DNA from: Achromobacter deleyi
GTDB lineage: Bacteria > Pseudomonadota > Gammaproteobacteria > Burkholderiales > Burkholderiaceae_B
NCBI RefSeq assembly: GCF_902859705.1
Contig: NZ_CADIJO010000004.1
Coordinates: 310,001 to 374,000 of the forward strand
Length of the DNA stretch: 64,000 nt
Direction of reading: 5' to 3'
Positions 1 to 8,199 of this stretch are shown in pieces. The notes under the pieces were generated by a model, which was not told where the DNA came from, ran no database searches, and saw only the letters and a list, made by a program, of their open reading frames with translations. Position 1 is the stretch's first letter; the number at the start of each line of letters is the position of its first letter. The position numbers and the translations under genes were made by a program.

Positions 1-672
1 GCCCGCACCTTCGGCGTGGCGGCGCTGGTCACCGTGGCCTGCCTGGTGCTGGGCACGGCCGAAGCCTATGTGCTGTCGCGCATGGCCAATCCGTGGAAGG
101 GGCTTTTCCTGATGGTGGTGCTGGGGCCGCTGCTGATTTCGGTGGTGGTGCGCACGCTGGGTTGGGCCTTGCTGTTCGGGTCCACCGGTCTCATCAACAA
201 GGCCTTGATGGGCATCGGCCTGGTGTCCACGCCGATTGACCTGATGTACAGCAACCTGGGGGTGGGCATTGCGCTGACCCACGTGCTGGTGCCGTTCATG
301 GTGATCTCGGTGTGGGCTTCGTTGCAGCGGATCAATCCGTCCACCGAGGCCGCGGCGCTGTCGCTGGGGGCCAGCCAGTTCACCGTGATCCGGCGCGTGA
401 TCGTGCCGCAGGTCATGCCGGGCATTCTGTCGGGCGCGATCATGGTGTTCGCCATGGCCGCCAGCTCGTTCGCCACGCCGGCCATCATCGGCGGACGCCG
501 CCTGAAGAACGTGGCCACCGCGGCGTACGACGAATTCCTGAACACGCTGAACTGGCCGTTGGGCGCGGCCCTGGCGGTGGTGCTGCTGCTGGCGACTGTG
601 GTGGTGCTGCTGTCGGCCAACCGGATCATCGAGCGTCGCTATGGCGCGGTCTTCAATCAATCGGGGGCCTGA
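1..672 (+). CDS. ABC transporter permease, PotB-like (5' end outside window)
   Basis: The frame is open from base 1, so the N-terminus lies outside the window; the GTG at 16 is only an internal codon. The remaining 223 residues are strongly hydrophobic and carry the cytoplasmic EAA loop that docks on the ATPase (EAAALSLGASQFTVIRR), the mark of a binding-protein-dependent inner-membrane permease. It is followed one base later by a second permease, the PotB-PotC arrangement of spermidine/putrescine-type importers. The ATPase and binding protein are presumably upstream. The substrate is inferred from neighbours to be an amine, opine or modified amino acid rather than a simple polyamine. Confidence 0.9.
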   Translation, partial: ARTFGVAALVTVACLVLGTAEAYVLSRMANPWKGLFLMVVLGPLLISVVVRTLGWALLFGSTGLINKALMGIGLVSTPIDLMYSNLGVGIALTHVLVPFMVISVWASLQRINPSTEAAALSLGASQFTVIRRVIVPQVMPGILSGAIMVFAMAASSFATPAIIGGRRLKNVATAAYDEFLNTLNWPLGAALAVVLLLATVVVLLSANRIIERRYGAVFNQSGA

Positions 673-673
673 C

Positions 674-1474
674 ATGAACTTTCGCAATGGTCCGATCGGC
701 CTGCTGTTCCACACCGTCTTCATCCTGTTCATCCTGGCGCCCATCGTGATGGTATGCGCGGTGGCCTTCACGTCCGAAGGCTTCATCTCGCTGCCCAGCG
801 GCGGCCTGTCGCTGCGGTGGTTCCGCGCCATTCTCGACAACCCCCGCTTTATCGAGGCGTTCTGGTTCAGCCTGGGCCTGGGCACCTTGTCGGCTACCGT
901 GGCGATTGCGCTGGCCGTGCCCAGCGCGCTGGCGCTGGCGCGCAACCGCTTTCGCGGCCGCGAGGCGCTGGTGGCGTTCTTCCTGTCGCCGCTGATGATT
1001 CCGCACGTGGTGCTGGGCCTGGCCTTCCTGAAGTTCTTCACCACCGTGAACCTGGCCGGCACGTATGTGGGGCTGGTCGTGGCGCACGTGATCCTGGTCA
1101 TGCCCTATGCGCTGCGGCTGGTGCTGGCGTCGGCCACCGGCATCGACCCGGCGCTGGAGCGCGCCGCGCAATCGCTGGGCGCCTCGAACTGGACGGCGTT
1201 CCGGCGCGTGGTGCTGCCGCTGTTGCTGCCAGGCGTGGTGAGCGGCTGGGTGATTGCCTTCATCACCAGTTTCGATGAATTGACCATGTCGATCTTCATT
1301 GCCTCGCCGTCGACCACCACGCTGCCGGTGCGCATCTTCCTGCACATCGAAGACACCATCGATCCGCTGGTGACGGCGGTGTCGGCCGTGCTGATCTACG
1401 TGACGATCATCGCCATCTTCATCCTGGACCGCCTGGTCGGCCTGGAAAAGCTGTTTGTTGGAAAGGGACGCTAA
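674..1474 (+). CDS. ABC transporter permease, PotC-like
   Basis: 266-residue inner-membrane permease, second half of the transporter begun by the preceding gene. An EAA loop (ERAAQSLGASNWTAFRR) sits in the C-terminal half, and the remainder is hydrophobic segments typical of the PotC family (about 260-280 residues). I chose the ATG at 674, just after the previous stop; an in-frame upstream start at 641 would overlap the first permease and give a non-family extension. Its stop overlaps the start of the FAD oxidoreductase (TAATG at 1472-1476), showing translational coupling between import and catabolism. Confidence 0.9.
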   Translation: MNFRNGPIGLLFHTVFILFILAPIVMVCAVAFTSEGFISLPSGGLSLRWFRAILDNPRFIEAFWFSLGLGTLSATVAIALAVPSALALARNRFRGREALVAFFLSPLMIPHVVLGLAFLKFFTTVNLAGTYVGLVVAHVILVMPYALRLVLASATGIDPALERAAQSLGASNWTAFRRVVLPLLLPGVVSGWVIAFITSFDELTMSIFIASPSTTTLPVRIFLHIEDTIDPLVTAVSAVLIYVTIIAIFILDRLVGLEKLFVGKGR

Positions 1475-2631
1475 TGACGGACGAGAAAGAACGGACGCCG
1501 CGTGCGCCGACGCACCGGGGCATCTACGATGCCGCGGTGGTCGGTGGCGGGCTGGTCGGTTCGGCCGTGGCCTACGGGCTGCGGCGCGAACTGGATCACG
1601 TCGCCGTGCTGGACGAGGGCGATGTCGCGTACCGCGCGTCGCGCGGCAACTTCGGCCTGGTGTGGGTGCAGAGCAAAGGCATGGGCCTGCCGCGCTACGG
1701 CGTCTGGACCATGACGTCGGCCACGGCCTGGCCGCAGCTGGCGGCGCAGCTGCACGAAGAAACCGGCGTGGACGTGCACCTGGAACAGCGCGGCGGCCTG
1801 CACGTGCTGTTGAGCGACGAAGAGATGGACGCACGCGCCACCTTCATGAAGACGCTGCTGGCCCAGCCCGGCATGGCGCAATACGACTGGAAGATGCTGG
1901 ACCGCGCCGAGGTGGCCGACCTGGTGCCGGGCATCGGCCCGGACGTGCGCGGGGCGACCTGGACGCCGGTCGACGGCATCGCCAATCCGCTCAAGCTGCT
2001 GCGCGCGCTGCACATGAGTTTTGCACAGCGGGTTGTGGATTACTTGCCGCGCAGTCCGGCGCAGCAGATCCGCCAGCGCGACGGCGTGTTCGAGATTGCC
2101 ACGCCCACCGGCACCGTGCGCGCGCACAAGGTGGTGCTGGCCGGCGGGCTGTCCAACAAGGCGCTGGGCGAACAGGTGGGCCTGACCGTGCCGGTGCGCC
2201 CGCAACGCGGCCAGATCGTCGTGCTGGAACGCACCCGCCGCCTGCTGGAAACGCCGCTGTCGACCTTGCGCCAGACCGACGAAGGCACCTGGCTGATCGG
2301 CGATTCGCAGGAAGAGGCCGGCTATGTGGACAACCTGGTGGGCCTGCCCATCCTGGGTACATTGGCCGATCGGGCACTGCGCACGCTGCCGGCACTGCGC
2401 GAGGTGCGCGTGGTGCGCAGCTGGGCCGCGCTGCGGGTGATGTCGCAAGACGGCTTTCCGATCTACCAGCAATCCGAAACGTGTCCCGGGGCCTTCGTGG
2501 CCACCTGTCATAGCGGCGTGACGCTGGCCGCCGCGCATGCGCTCAAACTCGCGCCCATGATCGCCGCCGGCAAGCTGGCCGACGACATGGCGCCCTTCTC
2601 GACCCGGAGGTTCCATGTTCAAGAGGCTTGA
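1474..2631 (+). CDS. FAD-dependent oxidoreductase, DAO family (HcnC/OoxB-like subunit)
   Basis: 385 residues. The N-terminus has a dinucleotide-binding fold (VVGGGLVGS, residues 22-30) of the D-amino-acid oxidase/glycine oxidase family (PF01266). With the next two genes it matches the three-part enzymes HcnABC (hydrogen cyanide synthase), opine oxidase OoxAB and D-hydroxyproline dehydrogenase, in which this subunit carries the amine-oxidising FAD site. The gene order here is C-A-B. It is coupled to the permease upstream and overlaps the ferredoxin-like gene by 17 bp. The actual substrate cannot be read from the sequence: glycine, an opine and hydroxyproline all remain possible. Confidence 0.85.
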   Translation: MTDEKERTPRAPTHRGIYDAAVVGGGLVGSAVAYGLRRELDHVAVLDEGDVAYRASRGNFGLVWVQSKGMGLPRYGVWTMTSATAWPQLAAQLHEETGVDVHLEQRGGLHVLLSDEEMDARATFMKTLLAQPGMAQYDWKMLDRAEVADLVPGIGPDVRGATWTPVDGIANPLKLLRALHMSFAQRVVDYLPRSPAQQIRQRDGVFEIATPTGTVRAHKVVLAGGLSNKALGEQVGLTVPVRPQRGQIVVLERTRRLLETPLSTLRQTDEGTWLIGDSQEEAGYVDNLVGLPILGTLADRALRTLPALREVRVVRSWAALRVMSQDGFPIYQQSETCPGAFVATCHSGVTLAAAHALKLAPMIAAGKLADDMAPFSTRRFHVQEA

Positions 2632-2923
2632 TGAGGCTCAGCGCCAGGCGCAGGGCGCGCCGGTGCGGGTAACGGTCAACGGCGCCGACCTGCAATGCCG
2701 CCAGGGCGACAGCGTCGCCGCGGCGCTGTTTGCCGGCGGCATGCAGGCCTGTCGCGATACGGCCGTGGGCGAGGTGCCGCGCGGACCCTATTGCATGATG
2801 GGCGTGTGCTACGACTGCCTGGTCACCATCGATGGCCAGGCGAACCAGCAGGGCTGCATGACGGCCGTGCGCGAAGGCATGAAGATCGAGCGCCAGCTGG
2901 GCGCGCGCAAGGTGCAGGCATGA
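2615..2923 (+). CDS. (2Fe-2S)-binding small subunit (HcnA/SoxA-alpha N-terminal-like)
   Basis: 102-residue ferredoxin-fold protein with a plant-type cysteine set: C60, C65, C68 and C81 (YCMMGVCYDC then GC). Such small proteins are the electron-transfer subunit of HcnABC-type dehydrogenases and resemble the N-terminal domain of sarcosine oxidase alpha. The start is fixed by a strong GGAGG at 2606-2610 before the ATG, although this places it inside the end of the preceding gene. The stop overlaps the next start (ATGA, 2920-2923). All three subunits are therefore translationally coupled, as expected for an equimolar complex. Confidence 0.88.
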   Translation: MFKRLDEAQRQAQGAPVRVTVNGADLQCRQGDSVAAALFAGGMQACRDTAVGEVPRGPYCMMGVCYDCLVTIDGQANQQGCMTAVREGMKIERQLGARKVQA

Positions 2924-4362
2924 TCGAGACGACGCAATGCGATTTGCTGGTGGTGGGCGCCGGCCCTGCCGGTATGGCTGCCGCGACGACGGCCGCGCGC
3001 CTGGGCGTGGATACGGTGCTGCTGGACGAGCAACCCGCGCCCGGCGGGCAGATCTACCGCGCCATCACCACCACGCCGGTCACCAACCGTACGATCCTGG
3101 GGCAGGACTACTGGCACGGCGCCTCGCTGGTCGAACCGTTCAAGCAATCCGGTGCGCGTTACGTGCCGGGCGCCACCGTGTGGGCCGTGGCCGAACGCAC
3201 CGCGCCGCAGCCCGAACAGGGTTTCGAGGTGGCCTATTCGGTGGCGGGCGAAGCACGCATCCTGCATGCGCGCCGGTTGCTGCTGGCCACGGGCGCGCAG
3301 GAACGGCCCTTCCCGATTCCGGGTTGGACGCTGCCCGGCGTCATCACCGCGGGCGCGGCGCAGATCCTGCTGAAGTCCGCCGGCATGGTGCCCAGCGACC
3401 GCACGGTGTTGGCCGGTAGCGGCCCCCTGCTGTACCTGGTGGCCTGGCAATACCTGAACGCAGGGGTGAAGATCGATACCCTGCTCGAAACCACCCCGCC
3501 GGGACGCTTGCGCCAGGCGTTGCCCAAGGTGTGGGGCTTTCTGCGGTCGCCCTACCTGGGCAAGGGCCTGTCGCTGCTGCGCGCCGTGAAAGCCGCCGTG
3601 CCCATCGTCAAGGGCGTGACGGCGCTGCAAGCGCTGGGCGACGACAAGCTGGAAAGCGTGCGCTACACCGTGGGCGGCGTGACCAAGACCTTGCCGGCGC
3701 AGCAGCTGATGCTGCACCAGGGCGTGGTGCCCAACGTCAACCTGTCGCGTGCCATCGGCATCGAGCACCGCTGGAACGGCGCGCTGGACTGTTGGGAGCC
3801 CGACGTGGACGACTGGGGCCTGACGTCGGTGGATGGCGTGGGCATGGCGGGCGACGGCGCCGGCATTGCCGGCGCGCTGGCGGCCGAACAGCGTGGCCGG
3901 CTGGCCGCATTGCAAGCGGCGCATCTGCTGGGCCGCATCGACGCCGCCCGCCGCGACAACGAGGCCGCTGCACCTCGCGCCGCCTTGGCGCGCGCCGTGC
4001 GCGGCCGCGAATTCTTCGACGCGCTCTACAAGGCACCCGAAGCCCTGCGCCGCCCCACCGGCGACACCATCGTCTGCCGTTGCGAAGAAGTCACCGCGGC
4101 GCAGGTGCGCGACACCGTCAAGCTGGGCTGCAGCGGTCCGAACCAGATGAAGGCCTTCCTGCGCTGCGGCATGGGTCCGTGCCAAGGGCGGTTCTGCGGG
4201 CTGACCGTGTCGGAGATCATCGCCGAGGAACGCGGCGTGCCGGTCGAGGAAGTGGGCTACTACCGGCTGCGCTTTCCGACCAAGCCGCTGACCCTGGGCG
4301 AGCTGGCGTCGCTGCCGCAGACCGATGATTCCCGCCAGGCAGTGGTGCGCCTGAAAAAATAG
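2920..4362 (+). CDS. NAD(P)/FAD-dependent oxidoreductase with BFD-like [2Fe-2S] domain (HcnB/OoxA-like)
   Basis: 480 residues. The N-terminal fold is a pyridine-nucleotide-disulfide oxidoreductase type (VVGAGPAGM, glycines 13, 15, 18; then DEQPAPGGQIY), with a second nucleotide-binding region near the middle (VLAGSGPLL). The C-terminus has a bacterioferritin-ferredoxin-like cysteine cluster (C386, C388, then CGMGPCQGRFC), which binds a further iron-sulfur centre. This is the layout of HcnB, OoxA and the D-hydroxyproline dehydrogenase large subunit. I took the ATG overlapping the previous stop; the frame extends upstream to 2695 but that extension lies wholly inside the preceding gene. Confidence 0.87.
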   Translation: MIETTQCDLLVVGAGPAGMAAATTAARLGVDTVLLDEQPAPGGQIYRAITTTPVTNRTILGQDYWHGASLVEPFKQSGARYVPGATVWAVAERTAPQPEQGFEVAYSVAGEARILHARRLLLATGAQERPFPIPGWTLPGVITAGAAQILLKSAGMVPSDRTVLAGSGPLLYLVAWQYLNAGVKIDTLLETTPPGRLRQALPKVWGFLRSPYLGKGLSLLRAVKAAVPIVKGVTALQALGDDKLESVRYTVGGVTKTLPAQQLMLHQGVVPNVNLSRAIGIEHRWNGALDCWEPDVDDWGLTSVDGVGMAGDGAGIAGALAAEQRGRLAALQAAHLLGRIDAARRDNEAAAPRAALARAVRGREFFDALYKAPEALRRPTGDTIVCRCEEVTAAQVRDTVKLGCSGPNQMKAFLRCGMGPCQGRFCGLTVSEIIAEERGVPVEEVGYYRLRFPTKPLTLGELASLPQTDDSRQAVVRLKK

Positions 4363-4372
4363 GAGGGCCGAC

Positions 4373-5536
4373 ATGACGGACGCTTCCCGGTCGGCCGCGG
4401 TCATCATCATCGGCGGCGGCCTGCATGGCAGTTCGGCTGCTCTGCACCTGGCGCGTGCGGGCGTGCCGGCGCTGGTGATCGAAAAGAACTACGTCGGCCG
4501 CCATGCGTCCGGCGTGAATGCGGGCGGCGTGCGCACGCTGGCGCGGCATCTGGCCGAGGTGCCGCTGGCGCTGGCCTCGCGCGAGCTCTGGTATCGCATC
4601 GGCGAGCTGGTCGACGACGATTGCGGCTTCGAACAGCACGGCCAGGTGCGCGTGGCCGAAAACGAGGCGGACGCGGCCACGCTGCGTGAGCGGCTGGCCA
4701 CGATGCAATCACATGGCTACACCCACGAGCAATGGATATCCCGTGAGGATCTGCTCACGATGATTCCGGCGCTGGCGCCTACCGTTCACGGCGGCCTGAT
4801 CGCACGCGAGGACGCGGCCGCCGACCCCTACCGCACCACGCTGGCCTTTCGCCGCAAGGCCGCCAGCCTGGGTGCGCGTTTCCTGGAAGGGGTACGGGTG
4901 CAGCGCACCGCACGCGAAGCCGGCCAGTGGCGCGTCGAGACGGACGCCGGGGTCTACACCGCGCCGCAGATCCTCAATTGCGCGGGCGCCTGGGCCGACC
5001 GTGTGGCGGCCGACTGGGGCGAACCGGTGCCGCTCGTCGCCATCAGCCCCATGATGCTGGTGACGCTGCGCATGGATCACTTCCTGGATGCGGTGGTGCT
5101 GGGTACCGGCCGTCCGCTGTCGTTCAAGCAGCGGGCCAACGGCACGGTGCTGATCGGCGGCGGCCGCCGCGCCTGGGTCGACCGCGACGCGGAATGGACC
5201 GAGCTGGATTTCCGCTCGCTGGCCGAAGGCGCGCGTACCGTCTGCGATCTGTTTGCGCACATGCGCGGCGCGGTGGTGAACCGCGGCTGGGCCGGCATCG
5301 AAGCCGCCATGCCCGATGAAATTCCTGTCATCGGCCGCAGCCAGCGTCACGAGACCGCCTTCCATGCATTCGGCTTTTCGGCACACGGCTTCGAGCTGGG
5401 CCCCATCGTGGGCCGTATCATGGCCGACCTGATCACTACCGGGGCGACCGATCTTCCGATCGTGCCCTTCGCCATTGATCGTTTCGCCAGCGCCGCGCAG
5501 GCGCCGGCCTCATCCCCCAAGGAGCAGCATCCATGA
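4373..5536 (+). CDS. FAD-dependent oxidoreductase, DAO/sarcosine oxidase beta-like
   Basis: 387 residues with an N-terminal FAD-binding motif (IIIGGGLHGSSAA, residues 11-23) and the family's C-terminal substrate-proximal signature (GFSAHGFELGP). It belongs to the same broad DAO superfamily as the 1474 gene but is a separate paralogue, so the operon encodes two amine-oxidising flavoproteins. A clear AGGAGG ribosome site precedes the ATG by 6 bases. The stop overlaps the next ATG by 4 bases. It may act on a product of the first enzyme or on a second stereoisomer; this is inference. Confidence 0.85.
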   Translation: MTDASRSAAVIIIGGGLHGSSAALHLARAGVPALVIEKNYVGRHASGVNAGGVRTLARHLAEVPLALASRELWYRIGELVDDDCGFEQHGQVRVAENEADAATLRERLATMQSHGYTHEQWISREDLLTMIPALAPTVHGGLIAREDAAADPYRTTLAFRRKAASLGARFLEGVRVQRTAREAGQWRVETDAGVYTAPQILNCAGAWADRVAADWGEPVPLVAISPMMLVTLRMDHFLDAVVLGTGRPLSFKQRANGTVLIGGGRRAWVDRDAEWTELDFRSLAEGARTVCDLFAHMRGAVVNRGWAGIEAAMPDEIPVIGRSQRHETAFHAFGFSAHGFELGPIVGRIMADLITTGATDLPIVPFAIDRFASAAQAPASSPKEQHP

Positions 5537-5919
5537 CTGATATCGTGCGCAAGGACTCCAACCAGCGCCTGAGCCGCATCGTGATCCACGGCGACACGGT
5601 GTACGTTGCCGGCGTCACCTCGTCGGCGGCCGGCGGCATTACCGAACAGACGCGCGACGCGCTGGCCAAGATCGACGGCTACCTGGCCAAGGCCGACACC
5701 GACAAGACGCGGCTGCTGTCGGTGCAGATCTGGCTGAAGGATATCGACCGGGATTTCGCCGGCATGAACGCCGTGTGGGCCGAGTGGGCGCCGGCCAATG
5801 CCTTGCCCACCCGCGCCACCTGCGAAGCCAAGCTGGCCTCGCCCGACCTGCTGGTCGAGATCATCGTCACGGCCGCCAAGCGGCCGGGGTACGTTGGCGG
5901 GCCGGTGTCGGAAGCCTGA
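5533..5919 (+). CDS. RidA family protein (reactive imine/enamine deaminase)
   Basis: 128 residues of the RidA/YjgF/L-PSP family, with the conserved C-terminal region (NALPTRATCEAKLASPDLLV) that holds the arginine binding the substrate carboxylate. RidA proteins hydrolyse imines released by amino-acid oxidases and PLP enzymes, which fits its place as the last gene of an operon with two amine-oxidising flavoenzymes. It overlaps the upstream gene by 4 bp (ATGA), so the deaminase is made together with the oxidase. A convergent gene ends 22 bp downstream, so the operon ends here. Confidence 0.9.
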   Translation: MTDIVRKDSNQRLSRIVIHGDTVYVAGVTSSAAGGITEQTRDALAKIDGYLAKADTDKTRLLSVQIWLKDIDRDFAGMNAVWAEWAPANALPTRATCEAKLASPDLLVEIIVTAAKRPGYVGGPVSEA

Positions 5920-5941
5920 TCCGGGGCGGCCCGCAGCAGGG

Positions 5942-7222
5942 TCAGCGAGCCGGCGTCTGGAAGCTGACCTGGGCCGGACGGCCGGGCAGGTTCAGCGTGG
6001 CGGTGGCCGGCGGCGTGGTCGCCACCACGTTGCCGGCGCGCAGCACCATCAGGCGCGTGGCGCGCAGGCGCAGCGCTTCGACCGGATCGCGCGCTTGCAG
6101 CAGTACCAGGTCGGCACGCTTGCCCACGGCCAGGCCGGTGTCGTCCAGGCCCAGGATGGCGGCCGGCGTGGCCGTCACGGCCTGGAAACAGGCGCGCATG
6201 GCGTCCTGGCCGGTCATCTGGGCCACGTGCAGGCCCATGTGCGCCACTTCCAGCATGTCGCCCGAACCCAGGCTGTACCAGGGGTCCATCACGCAGTCGT
6301 GGCCGAAGGCCACCGGCACGCCGGCAGCCAGCAGCTCGGGCACGCGTGTCATGCCGCGGCGCTTGGGATAGGTGTCGTGGCGGCCTTGCAGCGTGATGTT
6401 GATCAGCGGGTTGGCAATCGCCGACACGCCGGCCTCGCGCATCAGCGGGATGAGCTTGGACACGTAGTAGTTGTCCATCGAATGCATGGACGTCAGGTGC
6501 GAACCCGTCACGCGGCCCTGCAGGCCCAGGCGCTGCGTGTGATACGCCAGCGTCTCGATGTGACGCGATAGCGGGTCATCGCTTTCGTCGCAGTGCATGT
6601 CCACGCGCAGGCCGCGTTCGGCGGCCAGCTCGCACAGGATGCGCACGGATTCCGCGCCGTCCTGCATGGTGCGTTCGAAGTGGGGAATGCCGCCCACCAC
6701 GTCCACGCCCATGTCCAGCGCCCGCTTCAGGTTGTCCAGCGCGCCGGGCGCGCGCAGCACGCCGTCCTGCGGGAAGGCTACCAGTTGCAGGTCCAGGTAG
6801 GGTTTGACCTTTTCGCGCACGTGCAGCAGCGCTTCCACGGCCAGCAGGCGCGGGTCGCATACGTCCACGTGCGAGCGAATCGCCAGGAGGCCGCGGGCCA
6901 CGGCCCAGTCGCAATAGGCCAGCGCACGTTCCACCAGTGCTTCCTGCGTCAGCAGCGGCTTGAGCTCGCCCCACAGCGCGATGCCTTCGAGCAGCGTGCC
7001 CGACTGATTCACGCGCGGCAGGCCGAACGACAGGGTGGAGTCCATGTGAAAGTGCGCATCGACGAACGGCGGCGCGACCAGCTGGCCGGCGGCGTCTATC
7101 GTCTGGGCTGCCTGGGCCTTGAGCGCCGGTTCGAGCGCGGCGATGCGGCCCTGGGCCACGCCGATGTCGATGTTCTGGCGGCCGTCGGGCAGCGTGCAGT
7201 TCTTGATGATGAGATCGAGCAT
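5942..7222 (-). CDS. Amidohydrolase, cytosine deaminase-like
   Basis: 426 residues of the metal-dependent amidohydrolase superfamily, closest in motif order to E. coli CodA: metal ligands H57 and H59 (DAHFHMD), the substrate-binding glutamine (LVAFPQDG), HCDE with the general acid glutamate, the block NPLINITLQGRHDTYPKRR, and GHDCVMDPW. CodA has GHDD at that last site; the second Asp, which influences pyrimidine selectivity, is Cys here, so the true substrate may be a related heterocycle. I took the ATG at 7222 preceded by AAGG, not the GTG two codons earlier. It is the last gene of the nucleoside/base transporter operon and probably deaminates the imported compound. Confidence 0.88.
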   Translation of the reverse strand: MLDLIIKNCTLPDGRQNIDIGVAQGRIAALEPALKAQAAQTIDAAGQLVAPPFVDAHFHMDSTLSFGLPRVNQSGTLLEGIALWGELKPLLTQEALVERALAYCDWAVARGLLAIRSHVDVCDPRLLAVEALLHVREKVKPYLDLQLVAFPQDGVLRAPGALDNLKRALDMGVDVVGGIPHFERTMQDGAESVRILCELAAERGLRVDMHCDESDDPLSRHIETLAYHTQRLGLQGRVTGSHLTSMHSMDNYYVSKLIPLMREAGVSAIANPLINITLQGRHDTYPKRRGMTRVPELLAAGVPVAFGHDCVMDPWYSLGSGDMLEVAHMGLHVAQMTGQDAMRACFQAVTATPAAILGLDDTGLAVGKRADLVLLQARDPVEALRLRATRLMVLRAGNVVATTPPATATLNLPGRPAQVSFQTPAR

Positions 7223-7238
7223 AGTCACACCTTGTGGA

Positions 7239-8189
7239 TTACCGTTCGCCCTTGCGGTAGGGCTTCATCAGGGCCTGCGGGTAGGCGGCGCGGCGCGCCA
7301 TCACCACCAGGGCCAGGATGGACAGGATATAGGGCAGCATCAGGTACACCTGATACGGCAGTTCGGGCAGGCCCGGCAAGGCCGCCCCGCCCTGCTGCAG
7401 GCGTAGCTGCAGCGCATCGAAGAACGCGAAGATCAGCGCGCCCAGCAGCGCCTTGCCGGGCCGCCACGAGGCAAACACCACCAGCGCCACGCAGACCCAG
7501 CCGCGGCCATTGACCATATTGAAGAAGAACGCATTGAACGCCGCCAGCGTCAGGAAGCTGCCGGCCACGCCCATCAGCGCCGAGCCGGCCACGATGGCGC
7601 CCATGCGTAAGCGCGTGACCGACAGGCCCTGGCCTTCGGCGGCGGCGGGGTTTTCACCCACCATGCGGATGGCCAGGCCGACCGGCGTGCGGTTCAGCAC
7701 CCAGGCCAGGATCGGCACGGCGGCCAGCGCCAGCAGCGTCATCGGCGTCTGGCCGGCCAGTACCGGGCCGATCAGCGGAATGCCATCCAGGAACTTCATT
7801 TCCGCGAACGGCGTGATGGTGGGCGGCGTGTTCACGCTGGGAAACGTGACGCGGTAGGCGAAGTAGCTCAGGCTGGTGGCCAGCAGCGTCACGCCCAGGC
7901 CGGACACGTGCTGCGACAAACCCAGCGGCACGGTCAGCACGGCATGCAGCAGGCCGAACACGGCGCCCGCAAACGCGGCCGCCAGCACGCCCACGTACAG
8001 CGGCGCGCCCAGGTACACCACCAGCCAGCCGGTGAAGGCGCCGGCGGCCATGATGCCTTCGATGCCCAGGTTCAGCACACCGGCGCGTTCGCACAGCAGC
8101 ACGCCCAGCGTGCCCAGGATCAGCGGCGTCGCCAGCCGCAACACGGCGACCCAGAAGGCCGCGGAACTCAACAGGTCCATCCATTCCAT
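7239..8189 (-). CDS. ABC transporter permease (BMP/nucleoside family, second permease)
   Basis: 316-residue polytopic permease of the branched-chain-like family (PF02653) as found in nucleoside importers such as NupQ/YufQ. It includes the conserved segment GVLNLGIEGIMAAGA near the N-terminus. The ATG at 8189 has a GGAG site and gives the usual family length; a longer reading frame from 8306 would overlap the previous permease. It pairs with the neighbouring permease to form the membrane channel of the transporter whose binding protein is at 10834-11868. Confidence 0.9.
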   Translation of the reverse strand: MEWMDLLSSAAFWVAVLRLATPLILGTLGVLLCERAGVLNLGIEGIMAAGAFTGWLVVYLGAPLYVGVLAAAFAGAVFGLLHAVLTVPLGLSQHVSGLGVTLLATSLSYFAYRVTFPSVNTPPTITPFAEMKFLDGIPLIGPVLAGQTPMTLLALAAVPILAWVLNRTPVGLAIRMVGENPAAAEGQGLSVTRLRMGAIVAGSALMGVAGSFLTLAAFNAFFFNMVNGRGWVCVALVVFASWRPGKALLGALIFAFFDALQLRLQQGGAALPGLPELPYQVYLMLPYILSILALVVMARRAAYPQALMKPYRKGER

Positions 8190-8199
8190 GGCGTGCTCC

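Noticed and set aside
1474..4362. Hydrogen cyanide synthase (hcnABC) as a firm assignment
   Set aside because: Family resemblance is shared with opine oxidase and D-hydroxyproline dehydrogenase, and the gene order and extra oxidase differ; only the broad family is supported.
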